This document shows, in pieces, positions 42,176 to 53,413 of a stretch of 64,000 bases of DNA (position 1 is the first letter of the stretch; each line of letters begins with the position of its first letter). The position numbers and the translations under genes were made by a program. Under the pieces are notes generated by a model, which saw nothing but the letters and a program-made list of their open reading frames with translations, made no database searches and was not told where the DNA came from. The stretch comes from Phymatolithon calcareum (taxonomy: Eukaryota; Rhodophyta; Florideophyceae; Hapalidiales): positions 2,046,001-2,110,000 of the forward strand of contig OZ345365.1 of NCBI GenBank assembly GCA_977006965.1. Reading direction: 5' to 3'.

Positions 42176-43215
42176 TAGTCTACCGCATCGCCCCCTGGAG
42201 CGCATCGGAACAAGTTCCGATGCGCTCCGCTGCCGTCCTTCGACACACCGTTTCCCGAAGTGTCTGCCTTTGCGTATTATCCCATACGACGCTGTTCTTC
42301 CGCAGTAGGCGAGAAAAGGCATTTCTTCCTTGTATTTGTTCTGAAGCGCTGAGCGATGATAAAAATCGTTCGCAAGGAGGAGAAATTGTCATCACTTTGC
42401 ATTGCAGTCAGAGCAATATTGTCCCTTTTCAGAAAGAGCAAAGACAGGCCTTAATTTGACACACAGGCCATGTCCCCCAATCCCATTCCTATACGACTGT
42501 TCAAATTGCGGCACAATTAATGAAAACAAAACCTGGTGGTGCACAGGATAGAATTGGAATGACGAGATGGAATGCTTCATCACCTCTTACTCGTACTAGT
42601 TTCAAACAAATACAATATTGTTAAATGTCAGGACGCTGCTCTGGGATCGCGGATGCATATTTTAATTGTTCGTCCATATGATGGGCTAATGCATACTGGA
42701 AGACTGCTGACGAATCTTGAATTCGAGACGAGAATCTTGAAAACATTCTGAAACCAGAATCGGGAAAACTTTCACATCGCACCACTTGATGCACATGCAA
42801 CCTCCCTTCATACTTGCAGAGTGAGCCTCAGACTATTCAATGATTGTCTTCAATTTGAAGCACACCTGCCGCCTCGTTCTGCACAGAGAATGATTCATTC
42901 CCCAGGACAGTTGACAGGTCCAGGTGTACACAAAGTAGCAAGCGGCGGAAACGTTAGAGTAAGCTTACGTCGCTCTGCCCGTTTTGTCTCGTAAGATATT
43001 GAGTTTGCCTGGCAACACGAAATTACGACACTCAAAAAATGCATTCTTTGGCCGTAACTTCTGCGCCATGAGTCAAATCATGCGAAATCTGGACATTGCA
43101 GCGGATATTGTAAATCCGCCAGGCAAAGTTCATATGACTTGCATAGAAGACGACGGCTTGCTTTTCCACGACCGTGAAAGTATTGCGCCTCTCCTACCAT
43201 GAGCGCCGCAACATT
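42176..43215. other. 1,040-bp beta-specific segment with perfect hairpin
   Basis: Present in beta between bases that are adjacent in delta (60,353/60,354). A 32-bp hairpin (42,197-42,228) with exact 15-bp arms and a 2-nt loop lies near its left end. No terminal inverted repeat or target duplication was found, so it may be an insertion in beta or a deletion in delta. No recognisable gene. Confidence 0.6.
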
Positions 43216-44390
43216 TCAGAGAAAAGAGGAGTTAACAGTTTCGTTTCGCAGTCACATTTCTGTCGAGACGTTTTGATCATGATTACCTTCCATGTCAGAT
43301 GGCTGTGAATCCGTTAAGCGCGCACGTCTCCGGTCGCTCCTTCTTCAAGTTGACTAAATAAGAAGCCATGCTCGCTACTGAAGTCGCGCTCTCGATGGGA
43401 AGATCTCCATGTGCAGACCGGATGGTGAATAGATTGCATTGCTCATGTACTGTACGTGTCCAAAGAACGGTCTGAGATGGGCAGTTCAAAAACAATATTA
43501 CAGTTAAATTTTTAATGTTTTCTTTTTCGACATTTAAACCTCCAGCAGGGGCATTCCTGTGAAAAACTCGTGTCTGTCTCAAACTTTGAGATACAGACAC
43601 GGGCAACTTAGTTTTTTGGGACAACGTGGGAACCAAATTGCAATTTCGTGTTTTGCACATTGGGAAATATGTGCTTTTGAATCGTGGCGCTCGTAGTTCA
43701 GAGTGTGCGCTCTTGACGGATGCCAATACCGCCGCGAACGCGACAGGAATAGTTGCAGTTTTGCACAGAATGGTCGTACTACCGCGTTTGAGTTTCTCGA
43801 CATTGAGGCTTCTGTCATTTCGTCTTGGTATCGTTAAAGTGAAGTACGACTGCCGGTCGAATATTCAGAGGTCTGTGGAAAGCGTGCTGGTCCACGGCTT
43901 TGAGTGGATGGCTCTGGCGATGAGCACTTCCGTAGTAGGCCAGGTTAAAGTCGTATCCTCCGTACTAGAAAGAGACTGCTCTCCTGATGAAGTGCACACG
44001 AATATGTCGAATGAAGTTGAAGAGTCTGTGCAAACCAGTACTTTGCTTGGAACTTGTGTTTCCAGCGGAAAGGAGATGCTTGAAGCATTCTGGACTTTGC
44101 GCAAAAACTCATTCGAGAAAAGATGGTAGTGGATATGTATGTAAATTGCATTCTCCCCGATGGGGCTCGCAATGCATTGCTGAATTTTCTTCTCCTTAGA
44201 ATACGGCAGGGCGCTCTTTCTGCTAGGTAATTATGAAAGCAGTCCTTGTTCTCTGCCTGCCTCTCGAAATACCTTTCGATTCCACCCGGAGCAAACGCGG
44301 TGGTTCCACGATCCGCGAGTCCACGTGGACGGACAGTGGATTTTGGACATTAAAGCATCTGAGTTCATGATTTCATGATCACTTTGTCGA
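43216..44390. other. shared beta/delta DNA, no intact gene
   Basis: Paralogous to 60,354-61,512. Long frames on both strands (43,626-44,129 plus; 43,295-43,726 minus) are not kept open in delta, so neither is supported as a gene. 44,139-44,370 is related to the 3' part of the SINE at 4,501-4,884. Confidence 0.5.
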
Positions 44391-45112
44391 GACTCAGCAT
44401 TGGAACTAGAGCGCGTTCGTGGTATTCCACGTGGATTCACCTGACACCGATCACGAAACGACTACTATCGGCAATTGAAGCAGCAGAAGGTCTTTTCTAC
44501 AGATACGTTTTCGGAAAATATGCCGAGTATCGAAGGGAGAGAATGCGAGTGCTCTGCCGTCTCGCCAGCCCACAGATGAGTAGAATGCACGAGGCTGAAA
44601 GGTTTGCCTTAAGCTTGGTAAGACGGAGGAAGTTCCTGGAGCTTTCAGAAGAATACTAGGGAAAAGAAGATCTGGAAGACATATCAAAGGACATTGGGTA
44701 TCTCGGGGAAGAGGAACACCTTAAAGAAGCTCTGAAACAAGCGGAAGAAGGTATGGTGTCAAAAAAGCGACGTCTACAAGCAGCAGTCAAAGTCTGGTCG
44801 TTGGAAGAAGAGGGTCGGACAGTTAAAATCCTGATCGGCGTACCGGACGATCTACCAGGAGTGTTATATATAAGGGACAGAACTGCGAGGTTGAGATGCC
44901 TGAGAGTCATTTTCAACAGAGTTCCTTTGTGGAGAAAATCCATTATGGCGAAATACTTTGGGACTGGTGCTGTGGTGGAGCTTACCATGTTGCAACGTAT
45001 ACTGCGGTCTATGAAGATGGACCAAGAAACGGAATATGAATGCAAAAGACTTACTCGGGCCGCCTGCTGCTCAAATTGAGGCTTTGGGAGCTTTTAAAAT
45101 AAATCAACATTT
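44391..45112 (+). mobile_element. 5'-truncated LINE, family 3 fragment
   Basis: Encodes a stretch collinear with the end of the LINE RT: WIHLTPITKRLL, then GLFYRYVFGKYAEYRRERMR and LCRLASPQMSRMHEAERF, a TAG near 44,657, and a further open part to 45,079. It ends GGGAGCTTTTAAAATAAATC. Absent from delta, so it was inserted after duplication. The DNA to about 45,700 is also beta-only and unassigned. Confidence 0.75.
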
Positions 45113-46090
45113 ATCCCCCCTATTCCACGTGGACCAGCGCGACGTAGAAGACCTGGTCGTATACATTGCACGCAACACTTATTGCGTGTATTACAGTAGC
45201 AATCATTCGACTGATTTCGTGGATAGTTTACTTTCGTGTTCAATAGGAACGCAAATGTTTACCCAAGTTGGGTGACGAAATTGGTGTAGCAGAAATGACA
45301 TAAAAGCTCGCTGGGAGTACCTCAATGTGAGGGAACCCAGGCATCAAGAAGAAAACCGAACCCTATCAAGAATTCTAGCACGAGCTAGTGCGGCTAATAC
45401 CGCACGCCGGAGACGGTGTGTTCCACTCGTCGTGGACACAGCTATTGATTCATAGACCCTTTGGGCACAACAATCATAGAACCGATTATCCTCCGAAGAT
45501 CCTGCTTCTGGCTGTGAATCTATGACAAAAGTCGCTGATATCATCCAAGTCATCTCGCCGATTGGAAAGCTTGGCTTCGCTTGTCATCAGGCCGATATAA
45601 GACTACGTCATCTCGCTCGCTGGAGAAAGTTTGGCTAATTCGATATCGGAACTTCATTTACCAACAAGGCTGATTCAGTTCACATGCTGGTATATCCAAC
45701 CATACGCGGCATCCACCACATAATTCTTCTTTCTTGCGGAAGATAGCAGGTGCGTTTGTAACTTTTATCCAAAACTCTCACTTCTTCGCCACCCGGAAGA
45801 TGAGCACCAGAAGCTGTTCTACAGCTTTTGGTGCTCATCGTTCAGAAATTTGAGTCTATGCAATTCTACTATTAGACTGTAATGTAGCCGGAACGAATTT
45901 AGACCAACGTAACCCCCAAGCTCGACCAAAACATAAAATCTCGTAACATGACCACGACGTTCGCGAAAACTTTGCAATCACACCGCTGTGACCCCAGTGC
46001 TCCTCAGTTGCTCCTCAACTGTGTGAGAGCGCACTTTTTGGACGTGGTCACCGTTCGATACTTGTCACATGAACGTGCAGTCAATGCAGC
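45113..46090. other. beta-only DNA then shared DNA, no gene
   Basis: 45,113-45,700 is absent from delta and carries no recognisable feature apart from a small hairpin (GTGCGG/CCGCAC near 45,390). 45,701-46,103 matches 61,535-61,917. Confidence 0.45.
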
Positions 46091-46103
46091 AGTACTCCTG
46101 ACG

Positions 46104-47306
46104 TCTCTCTGCGAAATCCCCCGCTGCATTGCAAGGACTATTGGATATAGCTACCCAATGGGCACAAGAGCGAGAGATGACGTGGAACACTAAACAAGGG
46201 AAAAGCGAAGTCCTCGAATCAGAGGAAACGTTGGGCAAGACATTCAAGCTCGCGAACAAGGTTCTGCCACACGTTCCGGAGGTCACATATCTTGGAGTAT
46301 CCTTAGACCCCGGAGGAGTCACAGATACGCTAATGATGCAACGACTAAAGAAAGCAAGGACGGCCGTGTACGAATTGCGTACACTGGGTGTGATCAAGAA
46401 AGGGTTAAGCGTACAGAAGTGTATTCAAATATACAAGGCGCTAGTACAGCCACGCTGGGAGTACGCAATGCACTTAACGCCCTGGACAGAAGACGTACAA
46501 AATGCCGTCAAGGAAGTAGAAGCAACATTCTTCAATCAAGTATTCGGGCCACTGGCCCGAGGAAGGGCGGACAGGCTCCGTCTCCTGTGCCTGATCCAGA
46601 CAGCCCCACATCGACGAGAAATGTTGGCCTTCAAAATGCTGAAAAGGAACAAGGAGAAGGAACGAATTTATTCAAATGAAGCGCCCGAAAACAGAAACAA
46701 CCATGAATGGCAGTACACGAGGAAAGATATCTCCGCGATGGAGACCAGAGAGCCGTTTGGTGAAGCTGTAAAGCATATCCAAACAAGCCAGTCTTCGCAA
46801 CACTTCGATCTAAATTTCTGGAAATGGAAGGAGAACACCTAGAATCGAAGCGGAAAAGGAAGATTCCATACGATAAGACAAGAGAATTTCTAGCAATCCT
46901 CAAGTTTCCCAAGGTGAAGCACAGACAACTCGCGCTGCAGTATGCCTGCGGAGGATTCCGACAGGTGTCAACAACAAGTATGGCCGAAGAGTTCGGCACA
47001 AGAGCCAGAGAGCATATAGAAGCAGAAAAGGCCCTAGATGAGCTCTTACTATTTAGCAAGACACTCATAGAACGCATGGAGAACGAAGAAGGCCTGTATT
47101 GATTCGTATAAGGCAAGGCAAAAACCGGTCGAGTCCAAGAACCACCAATCCTGTAGAGGACTGAGATAGGATTACGTTGAATCCTGAGTTTTCCCGTCCG
47201 CCATTCTATTGGGCGTTTCGTGAGCTACACAAAGGTAGGTAGCATCAGAGGAAGCCTTGCCCATATCTTCGGAAGTCTGTGGGGCTTTTAAATAAACTTG
47301 AAAAAA
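46104..47306 (+). mobile_element. 5'-truncated LINE, family 1, copy 2
   Basis: Flanked by AGTACTCCTGACG (46,091-46,103) and AGTACTCCTGAAG (47,307-47,319). Delta shows the empty site. It starts within the RT, just after the FADD box as seen at 51,328, and ends GGGGCTTTTAAATAAACTTG plus a short A run. The frame 46,129-46,842 shifts near 46,800, and a deletion near 47,020 removes METLERTLAGYELEGEKRLE-like residues. Dead copy. Confidence 0.9.
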
Positions 47307-47319
47307 AGTACTCCTGAAG

Positions 47320-48008
47320 ATCACCGTCCTATATCTGTAGCTGTTTACTCACACAAGTAGTTGCAATCGCGAGAACCTAAATTGATATAAATTGCGCTGG
47401 CGTCTAGCGTCAGAGAGCTAAGGGAGCATTGAAGATAAACTGACCTTAACAAATAACCTGCAGATCTGGTAAGCAATTCTTCTCCAAAGATAACTGAAAC
47501 TAAGGCGAGTGCCGGATAAGGGGCAGACCAAGATTTCCTAGCCTTCTCACTGTAGAAGGAGACCTAAGACGTAGCACCCGACGATGGCGTCTAATAATAT
47601 CTGAGGCAAATGAGACGGACTTCCATTGCGAGCCGGCGATATTTCAACCGACGTCTTCAAACTTTTTGATAGAAGAATATGGTATATAACCGAGTTTCTT
47701 TTATGTTGCTGAAACAGTGGCACTCCCAGCTTCTGATTTCGGCTCTTGGATCACATGAATTCGAAGACTGCATACACCTTGAAAACTCTCTACTCAATAT
47801 GGTTTGGAACGGAGTCAGAACTATAGAGAAGCGCGTTTTCAAGCAACCTATGCGCTTCGAGCCAAAAGGCAATTTTCCGTTTTTCACACCTTTCTGTGAA
47901 TCTAACATCTGTAGTGCGGAAATCATTTGCAAGGCCTTTAATCTTAACAGCTTGCGAGTAAAATGCATGGAAGCGCAACACCGAATGATATTGAAACTAA
48001 CAGATATC
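47320..48008. other. shared beta/delta DNA, no gene assigned
   Basis: Matches 61,930-62,590. GATATAAATTGCGCTGG at about 47,388 (and 61,982) resembles the amylase TATAAATTGCGCTG promoter element, so an unrecognised transcript may start here. Frames differ between the two copies. Confidence 0.4.
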
Positions 48009-48640
48009 TTAGATCGGCGGAACCACGTCAGCCACCTTCCTTTCCACACTCTGATAAATGATTTCGAACATGTAACCTAGCTCTCCTATGAAGAACGAAT
48101 ACAGCCGTCCGTCGGGGATGAGGTAATTACCACCTCCGCTGATATGGCCAGGTGGAGCGTTTGCGTCTAGCTTGGTCATGTAAACGTAGAAAAAGGTCGG
48201 CTCAACAAAATGATAGAACGAAAATTTATTGGTGGATTGAATATACGATTCGTCGGTACATCCGCCCTGTGGGTTCTCCATTCCACGACTCTAAAATTAG
48301 ATTCAACTTGGACATACCCTGAAATCTCCGTAAGGTTAGCATGGTCGAAACCAGTCCTGTGAAGCACGATGGTAATCGTGGTCAAATACACCTTTCCCGA
48401 CGACATTCTTTTCCCCTGAGAGGCAAGTCGATTCAATGTGGCATTGTAGCCTTCACTTGGTGCCATCGCTGCCGGCGCGGAAGCAGTATATTTCAGGTGG
48501 GAAGGCGCCGGAGACTCGACATGACGCGCAGAACGGTGAATGTATTCATCGCCTGAGGCCTCTGCTTGGTGCGGCACTGGACCGCTAGTGACGAGAACGA
48601 ATAGGGCGAACAGCGCGAAGAAACGAATAGCTTGGAACAT
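48009..48640 (-). pseudogene. small secreted protein gene, beta copy (frameshifted)
   Basis: Paralogue of 62,599-63,198. The signal peptide MFQAIRFFALFALFVLVTSG and the first half (GYNATLNRLASQGK, EISGYVQVE, THRADVPTNRIFNPPI) are in one frame. The second half (FVEPTFFYVYMTKLDANAPP, YSFFIGELGYMFEIIYQS) is in another. The shift is near 48,215-48,230. A longer C-terminal extension than in delta (VERKVADVVPPI) and a short insertion (GHISGGGNYL) are seen. A TATA-like CTTATAAG is at 48,692-48,699. Function unknown. Confidence 0.7.
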
Positions 48641-48772
48641 GGTGTTGCTTGTGATGATGCGGCACACAACAGCGGCAACTGCAAACTACTGCTTATAAGA
48701 ACATAATGTTCACTGCGTAGGGGAAGCGATATCTCTTGGAACAAGTGCAGCAGAAGGGTTTGCTTCCAATAC

Positions 48773-49563
48773 TTTTTTTTTTTTTGAATTTTGAATTTAT
48801 TAAACGCCCTCAGAAACACTCATAAGACTGTAAGGGAGATGCGTTTCAGATGCTACTACCTTGGTAGCTCCGTTACTCTGTTAAAGCCCGCAAAACCCGG
48901 GCTCGTTGCTATCGTCGTAGCCCTAGCTGCAAAAACCCTCCTCCAGAGAAGGTGGAGGGAAAAGCTTAGAGTCCACTTGTCCTGTTCGTAGGAATCTCAG
49001 CGTCGCCGTTCTATTTTGTCTTGGTCTATTCCATGTCGTCATAAAAGACGATTGTGAAGAATAGTAGTTTGTCAAGTGCCTTTTCAGTCTCACTAATCTC
49101 CTATTCTGTTAGTCGATATATTTGAAGGTACACTTCGAGCTTGTTCATGAGAGTTGGTACGATTTCACCGAATTTGTCTTCCAGAAGTGTGGTACTCAAT
49201 GGGGGAAAACGTCCGAATGCCCATTTAATCGCCAATTGGCGGTGACGTGCTTTCGGTAGTCTGATGATGGCGGGAGTAGACCCGGGAATATCATAAGGAA
49301 TTTTCCTCTTTCTGCTTGCCTCCAAGCCTTCTCCTTCGTCTTTAAAGAGCAGATCCCTCAACGATTTTGCTGAAACTCGCTGCTTAAGATAGGTTAGTGC
49401 CGTCTCGAATAGGTTGTGATGTAACATTGATGATATGTCACGACACACCCATTGCAATTCCTCAACGTCTCTTTCCTCTCTTGGGACTGCGAGCAAGCCC
49501 ATTTTCCTTGTTCTGGCTCGTTCAAGCATTCGTAACGCTAAAACTAGTCTTCTGTCTTCCGCA
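48773..49563 (-). mobile_element. 5'-truncated LINE, family 5 fragment
   Basis: Minus strand, with a 13-T run at the left (poly(A) tail) after TTTGCTTCCAATAC (48,759-48,772) and TTTGCCTCCAATAC at the right (49,564-49,577). Delta has the uninterrupted site near 63,325. The frame 49,101-49,574 carries the post-RT domain: SRKRKIPYDIPGSTPAIIRL and RHRQLAIKWAFGRFPPLSTT. It is clearly diverged from families 1 and 2. Confidence 0.88.
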
Positions 49564-49577
49564 TTTGCCTCCAATAC

Positions 49578-50573
49578 TGTATGCGCAAGGAGTCTATAAT
49601 CACGGACATCATGACATGATACCCCAAGGCAACATGATCTTTGAATGTTGGGAGATTAAGTCTTGAAGATGGGAGAATGAGAATACTCGTCGGGATGCAG
49701 TCGCCGGAGAGTTTTGAAATACAAGGTTGATCTCCCGCCATGCGTCACGGACTCCAAAGACGTATATCTTAAAAAAGACTTTCTCATTAAATTGTACCGA
49801 AATGTATACATTTCGGTACAATCCAATCCATTGACTTAATCTGCCCTTGCTCAGGGAGATTAAGTTAATTGATAGGATTGGATTTCTGTTTAGTTGAAGC
49901 TCCCTTTTTCAATTATCATTGCACCTGAAAGACGTTTCTTTGCACTGCAATCCTTCGCTTCCGTTTCCATTTACGTAGTTGATTAAGTCAATGAGTACAC
50001 ATTATTTTTCTCTCCTGGACCTGCTTCGAACATGATACAGATTTTGTAGTGAAGTAAACACAGAGAGCTGTCTTCTTGACTGCCGTTTTGAAGGCGCAGA
50101 CTGCTGCTCCGGCACTTCTTTCGGTGAGTGCTTGAAATGCACGAATGTTCGCGCCAACAACTATTCTGTAATCGGGTGCAAAAAAGTCGACCTGTCATGA
50201 CATCGCGTCGTACTTCTCGCCGCCTGCAGCTCCAAGAAGCCGAGTCTGCTCGCCCGCTTTTCCGGCTCTGTAGCGCAGTCCGTGGATTCTGATATCATGT
50301 CGCGAGGCAGCAAACCGCATTTAATTTTCGAGAGCAGTGGATTCTACGTTCCCTAACATGCTATTGATCATTCTGAGGAAGTCCTGCAGGAATACATTGT
50401 TGGAATGTATCCTTCGGAATACTGGAGAGAATCGGAGTCACCGCTTACGTAGGGTTATACTGTGCACGCCGGAGCGTACCGCGCGACCTGAGCAAATCTG
50501 CTAGCGCAAGGCTCAGGGTGTGCGTGCCGAGACAGTGCCGTGCTCTCACTGCGCCGAACAGTCTTATGAGTAT
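49578..50573. other. palindromes, LINE 4 tail and start of amylase block
   Basis: 49,791-49,822 is a perfect 32-bp palindrome (arms ATTGTACCGAAATGTA). About 49,880-49,990 is a minus-strand LINE family 4 tail. From about 50,005 the sequence matches 8,195 onward, that is, the upstream part of the amylase region. No gene. Confidence 0.6.
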
Positions 50574-52597
50574 GCACCGAAAAGTGGCAACCCGGACTAA
50601 GAAAATTCTCCTGTACAGAGGACATGAGGACAAAAATTGAAGCGGCTATCCGTAAAGCACCAAACGGAAAGGCACCAGGCTTAGACGAGGTGAAGGCTGA
50701 AATGCTAAAAGTCGATATATCGCTCAACGCCGAAGTGCTTACAGCCTTGTGGGAGGCCTGCGGGAGGTGTGGAGACACGCCTCTGCACTGGCAGAAAGCG
50801 CTCCTCGTCCCAATACACAAGAAGGGGGCACATGAGGACCCCGGAAACTACCGACCGATTTCTTTGCTGAGCCACGCAAGGAAAATTATTGAGACAGCTA
50901 TCGATATGAAGCTGCGCACAGTATACGCAAACCACTGGTATCAGCTTGGGTTCCAAAAGGGGAAGAGCACTGAACTGGCCATCCTAAGAGCTACTGAGCT
51001 ACTAAAAGAGGATCAGAGATGTGTAGCAGTATTGGACCTTAAGGCTGCCTACGACACAGTACCGAGAGTACACCTGGTGAACAGAATGAGACAAGTACTG
51101 CCCAAGGAGATCTGCGCTATGGCAGAGGCGTTCTTGACACCATCCTGGGTAGCAACAATTGGTGATGCGAACAGGAACTGGTTTCTAGTGGACAGGGGAG
51201 TCCCCCAAGGGTCCCCTCTCAGTCCAAGCCTCTACAACATCTTCATGGATGAATTCGCAGAACGAATGAGCCGGGCATCAAAAACCTGGGCTGAAGTACC
51301 GGCTATCCTCTTCGCAGACGATGTTCTTCTCTCTGCGAAATCACCCGCGGCACTGCAAGGACTATTGGATATAGCTACCCAATGGGCACAAGAGCGAGAG
51401 ATGACTTGGAACACTAAACAAGGGAAAAGCGAAGTCCTCGAATCAGAAGAAACATTGGGCAAGACATTCAAGCTAGCGAACAAGGTGCTAGCACAAGTTC
51501 CGGAGGTCACGTACCTTGGAGTATCCCTAGACCCCGGAGGAGTTACAGATACGTTAATGATGCAACGACTAAAGAAATCAAGGACGGCCGTGTACGAGTT
51601 GCGTACACTGGGAGTGTTCAAGAAAGGGCTGAGTATACAGAAGTGTATTCAGATATACAAGGCACTAGTACAGCCACGCTGGGAGTACGCAATGCACTTA
51701 ACGCCCTGGACAGAAGACGTACAAAATGCCGTCAAGGAAGTAGAAGCAACATTCTTCAATCAAGTATTCGGGCCACTGGCCCGAGGAAGGACGGATAGGC
51801 TCCGTCTCCTGTGCAGGATCCAGGCGGCCGCACATCGACGAGAAATGTTGGCCTTCAAAATGCTGAAAAGGAACAAGGCGAAAGAACGTATGTATTCAAA
51901 GGAAGTGCCAGAAAGAAGAAACAACGATGAATGGCAGTACACGAAGAAAGATATCGCCGCGATGGAGACCAGAGAGCCGTTCGGTGAAGCGGTAAAGCAT
52001 ATCCAAGCAAACCAATCGTCGCAAGCACTTCGATCGAAATTTCTGGAAATGGAAGGAGACCGCCTAGAATCGAAGCGGAAAAGAAAGATACCATACGACA
52101 AAACAAGAGAATTGCCAGCAATCCTCAAGTTCCCCAAGGTGAAGCACAGACAACTCGCACTGCAGTATGCCTGTGGCAGATTCCCACAGGTGTCAACAAC
52201 AAGTATGACTGAAGAATTCGGCACCAGAGCCAGAGAGCATATGGAGACCCTTGAACGCACGCTAGCAGGGTACGAGCTCGAAGGAGAAAAACGACTGGAA
52301 ACAGAAAAGGCGCTAGATGAGCTCTTACTATTTAGCAAGACACTCATAGAACGCATGGAGAACGAAGAAGGCCTGTATTAATCCGCAGAATGCAAGGCAA
52401 AAAGTGGTCGAGTCCAAGCACCAACAATCCCGTAGAGGACTGAGATAGGACTACTTTGAGTCCTAAGTTTTCCCGTCTGCGATTCTAGTGGACGTTTTGT
52501 GAGCTACACAAAGGTAGGTAGCACCAGAGGAAGCCTTGCCCATATCTTCGGAAGTCTGTGGGGCTTTTAAATAAACTTGAAAGGAAAAAAAAAAAGA
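50574..52597 (+). mobile_element. LINE family 1, best-preserved copy
   Basis: 2,024 bp between AGTCTTATGAGTAT repeats (50,560-50,573 and 52,598-52,611), inserted in the amylase upstream region. The paralogous site at 8,685-8,705 is empty. The 5' end lies inside the ORF, so the endonuclease region is missing. The 3' end is GGGGCTTTTAAATAAACTTG plus an A-rich tail. Confidence 0.93.
50624..52381 (+). CDS. LINE family 1 reverse transcriptase (5'-truncated ORF)
   Basis: 585 codons from the first Met; the frame is also open upstream to the element edge (TEKWQPGLRKFSCTED), so the true start is missing. It copies element RNA into DNA at a nicked target. Motifs: NYRPISLLSHARKIIE (near residue 75), LGFQKGKSTELA, CVAVLDLKAAYDTVPR, RGVPQGSPLSPSLYNIF and the catalytic FADDVLL (near residue 230). 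Then come thumb motifs WNTKQGKSEVLE and TYLGVSLDPGGV, and YKALVQPRWEYAMHLTPW. A conserved C-terminal domain follows with KRKIPYDKTRELPAILKFP and LQYACGRFPQVSTTSM. No stop or shift is seen, so this copy is young. No endonuclease domain remains. Confidence 0.9.
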   Translation: MRTKIEAAIRKAPNGKAPGLDEVKAEMLKVDISLNAEVLTALWEACGRCGDTPLHWQKALLVPIHKKGAHEDPGNYRPISLLSHARKIIETAIDMKLRTVYANHWYQLGFQKGKSTELAILRATELLKEDQRCVAVLDLKAAYDTVPRVHLVNRMRQVLPKEICAMAEAFLTPSWVATIGDANRNWFLVDRGVPQGSPLSPSLYNIFMDEFAERMSRASKTWAEVPAILFADDVLLSAKSPAALQGLLDIATQWAQEREMTWNTKQGKSEVLESEETLGKTFKLANKVLAQVPEVTYLGVSLDPGGVTDTLMMQRLKKSRTAVYELRTLGVFKKGLSIQKCIQIYKALVQPRWEYAMHLTPWTEDVQNAVKEVEATFFNQVFGPLARGRTDRLRLLCRIQAAAHRREMLAFKMLKRNKAKERMYSKEVPERRNNDEWQYTKKDIAAMETREPFGEAVKHIQANQSSQALRSKFLEMEGDRLESKRKRKIPYDKTRELPAILKFPKVKHRQLALQYACGRFPQVSTTSMTEEFGTRAREHMETLERTLAGYELEGEKRLETEKALDELLLFSKTLIERMENEEGLY

Positions 52598-52611
52598 AAG
52601 TCTTATGAGTA

Positions 52612-53413
52612 TTCGGTCATTATTTATGCAGAACGTTTGAACAAGTAAGTGTGTACGTTGAGAGCTTGTGACCATTCGAAACCCCTTCATGAGCGAGTGC
52701 GTGCCGCAGACAATGAACGTCGAAAAGATTGTGGTTGCAACGTGCATAGTGCGCGTGTTATGTCTTTCGCTAAGAGTGATAGTAATAGCGGTTCGGTCAT
52801 CGCTAAAGCACATGCTTCATAAAAATAATGTAGATATTGACAACCGCCACCAATGTCAAGCGCAGCTCTTCGCGCATATTGAAAAGGGTTGGAAAACGCT
52901 CTCTTTTCACGTCCGAGGAGGTTCTCAGTTATATTTTGCTCTAAACAATATAAGCCCATGTGCACGTGATAGGTGCACCTGACAATCAATGTAGAAAAAC
53001 GTGCACAGAAAAATGCACAAAATTTGATCCTCCGGTCACATGCAACATAACATATCTCATGTCAAGTACTTGCCCGAGGCTTAGCGAAAAACGGTTGAAA
53101 AATCTTTCATCTGTGCATAGTGTAACGTCCCATTACGACGCATGCAATCCGTTTAGGCTCCAGCTTGGGGGATCTGTGAAGAACGAATTATTCACAAGTG
53201 CAGACATACACTTCGATGTTCCTGTGGCAGCCTCGGTGCTCTAGACCGAAGCAGTATAAATTGTACTGATGACAGTCCAGACGATGGAGATCGAAACAAG
53301 CCAGGACCATCGACAGTATCTCTTTCAAAAACCATCTGTCCGCCAAGCACGCAACCGTACCCATGCCTTGGTCAAAGCGGGCCGCAGGCGCACTGTCTTC
53401 AGTCAACCAAAGG
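52612..53413 (+). other. upstream region of amylase copy 2
   Basis: Paralogous to 8,700-9,500. TATAAATT at 53,255-53,262 is the conserved TATA box. The short ORFs differ from those in copy 1. Confidence 0.6.
53255..53261 (+). promoter_or_regulatory. TATA box of alpha-amylase copy 2
   Basis: TATAAAT at the same distance from the start codon as in copy 1; the downstream bases TTGTACTGATG differ from TTGCGCTGATTT. Confidence 0.45.

Larger units (their letters stand above)
37915..49990. repeat. segmental duplication, block beta
   Basis: Direct-repeat paralogue of 56,728-63,945 (block delta). Collinear pairs: 37,915-38,531 with 56,728-57,341; small gene copy B with C; 40,211-41,414 with 58,759-59,975; 41,801-42,175 with 59,976-60,353; 43,216-44,390 with 60,354-61,512; 45,701-46,103 with 61,535-61,917; 47,307-48,758 with 61,918-63,320; 49,578-49,990 with 63,325-63,945. 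Beta alone carries the solo-LTR-like, foldback-MITE, LINE 1, 3 and 5 insertions and a 1,040-bp segment. Confidence 0.85.

Noticed and set aside
43626-44129. 167-aa plus-strand ORF
   Set aside because: The paralogous region in delta (60,765-61,061) changes frame and stops early, with no coding-type conservation. Likely chance.
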